A stretch of 9,446 nt of DNA from CAZMCT01 sp964564785 (GTDB lineage: Bacteria > Planctomycetota > Phycisphaerae > UBA1845 > Fen-1342). The notes under the pieces were generated by a model. It was not told the DNA's origin. It saw nothing but the letters and a program-made list of their open reading frames with translations, and searched no databases. The stretch covers positions 1 to 9,446 of the forward strand of contig CAZMCT010000138.1 in the NCBI GenBank assembly GCA_964564785.1. The letters run 5' to 3'. Position numbers and translations under genes: made by a program. This document shows, piece by piece, positions 6,710-9,446 of this stretch (the first letter of the stretch is position 1; every line of letters begins with the position of its first letter).

Positions 6710-9446
6710 CTACCTCCGCGGTAGAAGGACGTACGCGAGCCCCCGGCGCTCGCGGAGCCAGACACGCTCGAGTTCGGCACGGCCGTACGTGCGTTGCCCC
6801 TTGGCCGGGTCGCGGAACGCCGAGTCGTTGACCGCCACGCGATCGTCGCCTTCAAACCCCGTCAGGACGATGAGGTGGCCCCCGGTCGAACCGTATTCGG
6901 CGCCCGCCAGCTCGCCGCGCTCGAAGCGGATCGAAATGATCAACGGCTGGTCGGCCGCGACGTGACGCTCGACGTCCGCCCAGTCGGAGAACCGCGTGAG
7001 ATAGCCGGGCACGCCGAGCGTGTACGCGGCCTGGATGTTCCGCGGCCAATTGCCGTAGATCTCATGCGCCGGATCGAAGACGGTGCGGGCCACGTCTTCC
7101 GTCGTATGCCGCACGCCGCGGTACTCGAGCACCATGGCGAGGGAGGTCGGGCTGCAAATCTCGCCGGCCATGGCCGGGTCGGCGGTGGCCTGCGTGCGGA
7201 ACGGTACGGGCAGGCGGCGCTGCCACGCGTGCCGCGGGGGCGCCGGTCCGGCGGGTGGCGGCTCCGCCGGCCAGATCGACGGTGGCAGGCCGGTGGTGTC
7301 GCTGACGCACAGCGCGACCCGCGCGACACGGAGTTCCGCCGGTTCGTCCGCGGCGGCGCGGATTCGGTATTGGAGGCGGTCGAAGCGCTCGGCCGAGCGG
7401 AAGTAGTCGACGTCGATTTTGCCGCCGTCGAATACGGTGTGGCGCTCTCCCGGCGGGGGGGGGCCCCAATCGCCTACGTAAAGCCACGGCGACCACATAT
7501 CGTCCGCGGCGCGGCCGACGCGGATCTCGACGCAGAAACCGGAATGCGGCGGCGTCTCGACGTTCCACGAAACCACCGCCTCGTTGAACCGCGTCGCGGG
7601 TGCGATGACCGGGGATTCGTAGGCCGCGGCGCCGCCGGCGGCACAGCGTAGCACGAGCGGCCCCGCGCCGGCCGCGGGCGGAAAACCCGTCGCGGCGTCG
7701 TACATCATCAACTCGTGGTCGAAAGGCCGCGCGGGCTCCGGGCCGCAGAGCAGCTCGTCGACGGCCGCGGCCATCCGGGCGAGGTATTCCTCCCCCTGCG
7801 CGTGGTGCGCCATGCCGGCCAGAAGATAAACCCGCGGGCCGTGTTGCACGCGGGCGGTGTCGAGCTGCCAGTCCTCCCATTCGCCGCTCTTGCGCAGCAC
7901 GGCGACGCGCCGGCCGCGCAGACCACGCACGAACGCCTGGTTGTCAAACTCCAGCTCGGGTGCGGCGAAGATCAGCTTCATGCGGGCGCACGCCGCAGCG
8001 CTCGCCAGCCGGCCCTGCTCGAGCATCAGGTAGAAGCGCAGGCATTGCCGGACCGTGGCCGCGTGGGAGTGATCGCGCAGCGGATCGCCGACGCGCGGGC
8101 TCTCCGGCCCGTAGTGCTTGCCGCACCAGAGCCCGCCGCCGTGCGCGGCGTCATAGAGCCGGTACCGGTCGGACTCCAGAATCGCGCGGATCTGGTCGAG
8201 ACCGATCAGCCGGCTGTACTTGGCGGCCAGCTCGTTGTCGGAGCGCTTGATCATCCGCTCGAGCTCGCGCTGCACATCGGGGTCGAGCGCGGCGGCCGCG
8301 TCGGGGTGCGTCTCGAAGAACGCGAGCAGAATCGCGATCTTCGGCACGCTCGCACCGTAGAACTCCTCATCCGGGCGGACCGCGGCGAACCGCAACTCGG
8401 CCAGATCGAGCAAGCCGAACGCGCGGTCTTCGGCCGGGATGCCGAGCTCGTCGCCGATCCGCCCCTCGAGCCGGGCGAGCGCATCCTGGAGCGCGGGATC
8501 GGGCGCGGTGTCACAGGTCAGGCGGTACGACTGGAGCTTCACGGCCGGGCTCCATTTCTCGGGGTAACCGGGCGGCATGCCGGTGGACATCAACGGCGAG
8601 GCGGCCAGGGCCGCGGCCAGCGCGCTCGGGTCGATGGGCGTGGCGGGTCCGGGCGCGGCGAGCGCAGCGTCCATGACGGCCTGTGCGTCGGGGCGGAGGC
8701 GCAGGACCTTGATCCCGACGCAGCGGCGGTCGGACGCGAGGTACTCGAGCAGCGGCTGTTCGCATACGGCGGGCTGGGCGGAATGCAGGAAGTTAACCGA
8801 TCCGTCGGGGGCGTGTGTGATTAGCCCGGTATGGCCCGCGAACGGCGCCGCGGGCTGGCCGCGCATGATGTTGACGAAATCCGCGTCGCGGAGCTCGGCG
8901 AGCACGGCGGGGACCTCGTCGCTCGGGATGTAGACATCGGAGATGGTCTCGTCGGGGATGTCCTGACCGATCCCGTGGCGGGCGAAGAACGCGGCGCGTT
9001 TGCAGACCTGCTGGAACGGCCGGGCGGCCCGGCCGGCGCCGAGCAGGGCGGTCACGTCCTCCAGCAGGAAGGCGTTGTTGCGGTTCCAGTCGGCCTCGGT
9101 GAAGTGGTTGCGCGCCAGCAGGCTGATCACCCCGTCGCGGTAACGGATCCGCTGGAGCGTGCGAAGGTACGACCACCAGTCGCGGGCGAGCGCGAGGGCG
9201 TACGTGTGCTCACAAAACGTGAGGCAGTCGCTCCGCGTGAGGCAGTAGATCGGATCCGGATCGAGGTACTCGTAGGGGAACTCGCCCAGCAGGAAGATCT
9301 CATATGGCTGGCCGAGGTTGCGCCGCGCCAGGTGGACCACGCGCCGGGCCAGGTCGGGTTCGGCCGCCCGCACGGCGGGAATGCAGCGGTCCAGCTCCAC
9401 TTCATCCAGCGTGTACAGCGGGCGGGCGTCGAGTGCGGCCGGCGCC
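6710..9446 (-). CDS. Three-enzyme fusion: DUF1460/NlpC-P60-like, class A beta-lactamase-like and C39-like peptidase (5' end beyond window)
   Basis: Numbering starts from the internal GTG at 9400 (896 residues), but the frame stays open to 9446 and reads as protein (ARPLYTLDEVELDRC), so the real start and any signal peptide lie outside. Residues about 10-235 are DUF1460-like, related to NlpC/P60 cell-wall amidases: LGQPY, SDCLTF with candidate nucleophile Cys59, and FAGHTGLITH with His190. Residues about 285-555 are a class A beta-lactamase/DD-peptidase fold: SVPK (Ser351, Lys354), SDN (387-389) and KSG (504-506). No ExxLN deacylation motif is evident. Residues about 565-710 look like a beta-sandwich module. 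Residues about 728-896 are a C39-like cysteine peptidase: Gln737, CSPTS with Cys749, GGH with His842, and VNDS with Asp859. All catalytic motifs are intact. Cell-wall remodelling with peptide cleavage is inferred; the substrates are unknown. Confidence 0.9.
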   Translation of the reverse strand, partial: APAALDARPLYTLDEVELDRCIPAVRAAEPDLARRVVHLARRNLGQPYEIFLLGEFPYEYLDPDPIYCLTRSDCLTFCEHTYALALARDWWSYLRTLQRIRYRDGVISLLARNHFTEADWNRNNAFLLEDVTALLGAGRAARPFQQVCKRAAFFARHGIGQDIPDETISDVYIPSDEVPAVLAELRDADFVNIMRGQPAAPFAGHTGLITHAPDGSVNFLHSAQPAVCEQPLLEYLASDRRCVGIKVLRLRPDAQAVMDAALAAPGPATPIDPSALAAALAASPLMSTGMPPGYPEKWSPAVKLQSYRLTCDTAPDPALQDALARLEGRIGDELGIPAEDRAFGLLDLAELRFAAVRPDEEFYGASVPKIAILLAFFETHPDAAAALDPDVQRELERMIKRSDNELAAKYSRLIGLDQIRAILESDRYRLYDAAHGGGLWCGKHYGPESPRVGDPLRDHSHAATVRQCLRFYLMLEQGRLASAAACARMKLIFAAPELEFDNQAFVRGLRGRRVAVLRKSGEWEDWQLDTARVQHGPRVYLLAGMAHHAQGEEYLARMAAAVDELLCGPEPARPFDHELMMYDAATGFPPAAGAGPLVLRCAAGGAAAYESPVIAPATRFNEAVVSWNVETPPHSGFCVEIRVGRAADDMWSPWLYVGDWGPPPPGERHTVFDGGKIDVDYFRSAERFDRLQYRIRAAADEPAELRVARVALCVSDTTGLPPSIWPAEPPPAGPAPPRHAWQRRLPVPFRTQATADPAMAGEICSPTSLAMVLEYRGVRHTTEDVARTVFDPAHEIYGNWPRNIQAAYTLGVPGYLTRFSDWADVERHVAADQPLIISIRFERGELAGAEYGSTGGHLIVLTGFEGDDRVAVNDSAFRDPAKGQRTYGRAELERVWLRERRGLAYVLLPRR
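7455..7463 (+). repeat. Run of nine G (C9 on the coding strand) inside the fusion gene
   Basis: The tract encodes part of GPPPPGE (residues 646-652), in the beta-rich module well upstream of the C39-like domain. The frame stays open on both sides, so this copy is in phase. A change of one unit would remove the C-terminal peptidase domain, which makes it a candidate slippage site. Confidence 0.8.

Noticed and set aside
7715..8824. Long plus-strand open frame opposite the beta-lactamase-like region, and a similar one at 6794-7651
   Set aside because: Both are antisense shadows of the fusion gene, whose catalytic motifs fix the true frame.

Overview
The window reads as a stretch of a high-GC bacterial genome, most likely from the Planctomycetota (Phycisphaerae-like). 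This is an inference from gene style, not from a marker gene. The clues are strong GC bias at third codon positions, several exported lipoproteins whose lipobox cysteine is followed by a Pro/Asn/Asp-rich spacer (for example CPPAADPND and a triple NEP repeat), very glycine-rich surface proteins, and large multi-enzyme fusions. No rRNA, tRNA, CRISPR array, transposase or integrase is visible.

All six genes lie on the minus strand, so transcription runs from the right edge to the left edge. In that order they are: (i) a large gene, 6710 to beyond 9446, cut at its 5' end. It encodes a three-enzyme fusion: a DUF1460/NlpC-P60-like amidase or endopeptidase domain, a class A beta-lactamase/DD-peptidase-like serine hydrolase, and a C-terminal C39-like cysteine peptidase preceded by a beta-rich module. 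(ii) A PAS-LuxR transcriptional regulator, 5806-6537. (iii) A lipoprotein-type octaheme cytochrome c of the tetrathionate reductase (OTR) family, 4152-5672. (iv) A lipoprotein of glycoside hydrolase family GH114 (endo-alpha-1,4-polygalactosaminidase type), 2981-3859. (v) A lipoprotein with WD40/TolB-like beta-propeller character, 1500-2909. (vi) An exported glycine-rich, PGRS-like protein, 1-1442, cut at its 3' end by the left edge.

Gaps between genes are short (57-292 bases) and hold a few hairpins, one of them a plausible terminator after the fusion gene. The regulator sits directly upstream of the octaheme cytochrome and is the natural candidate to control it. The last four genes all encode exported, mostly lipid-anchored proteins, so the left two thirds looks like a cell-envelope/periplasm block. 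Whether they form one operon cannot be decided from sequence alone. The most unusual items are the three-enzyme fusion and the pairing of a cysteine-rich PAS-LuxR regulator with a lipid-anchored octaheme cytochrome.
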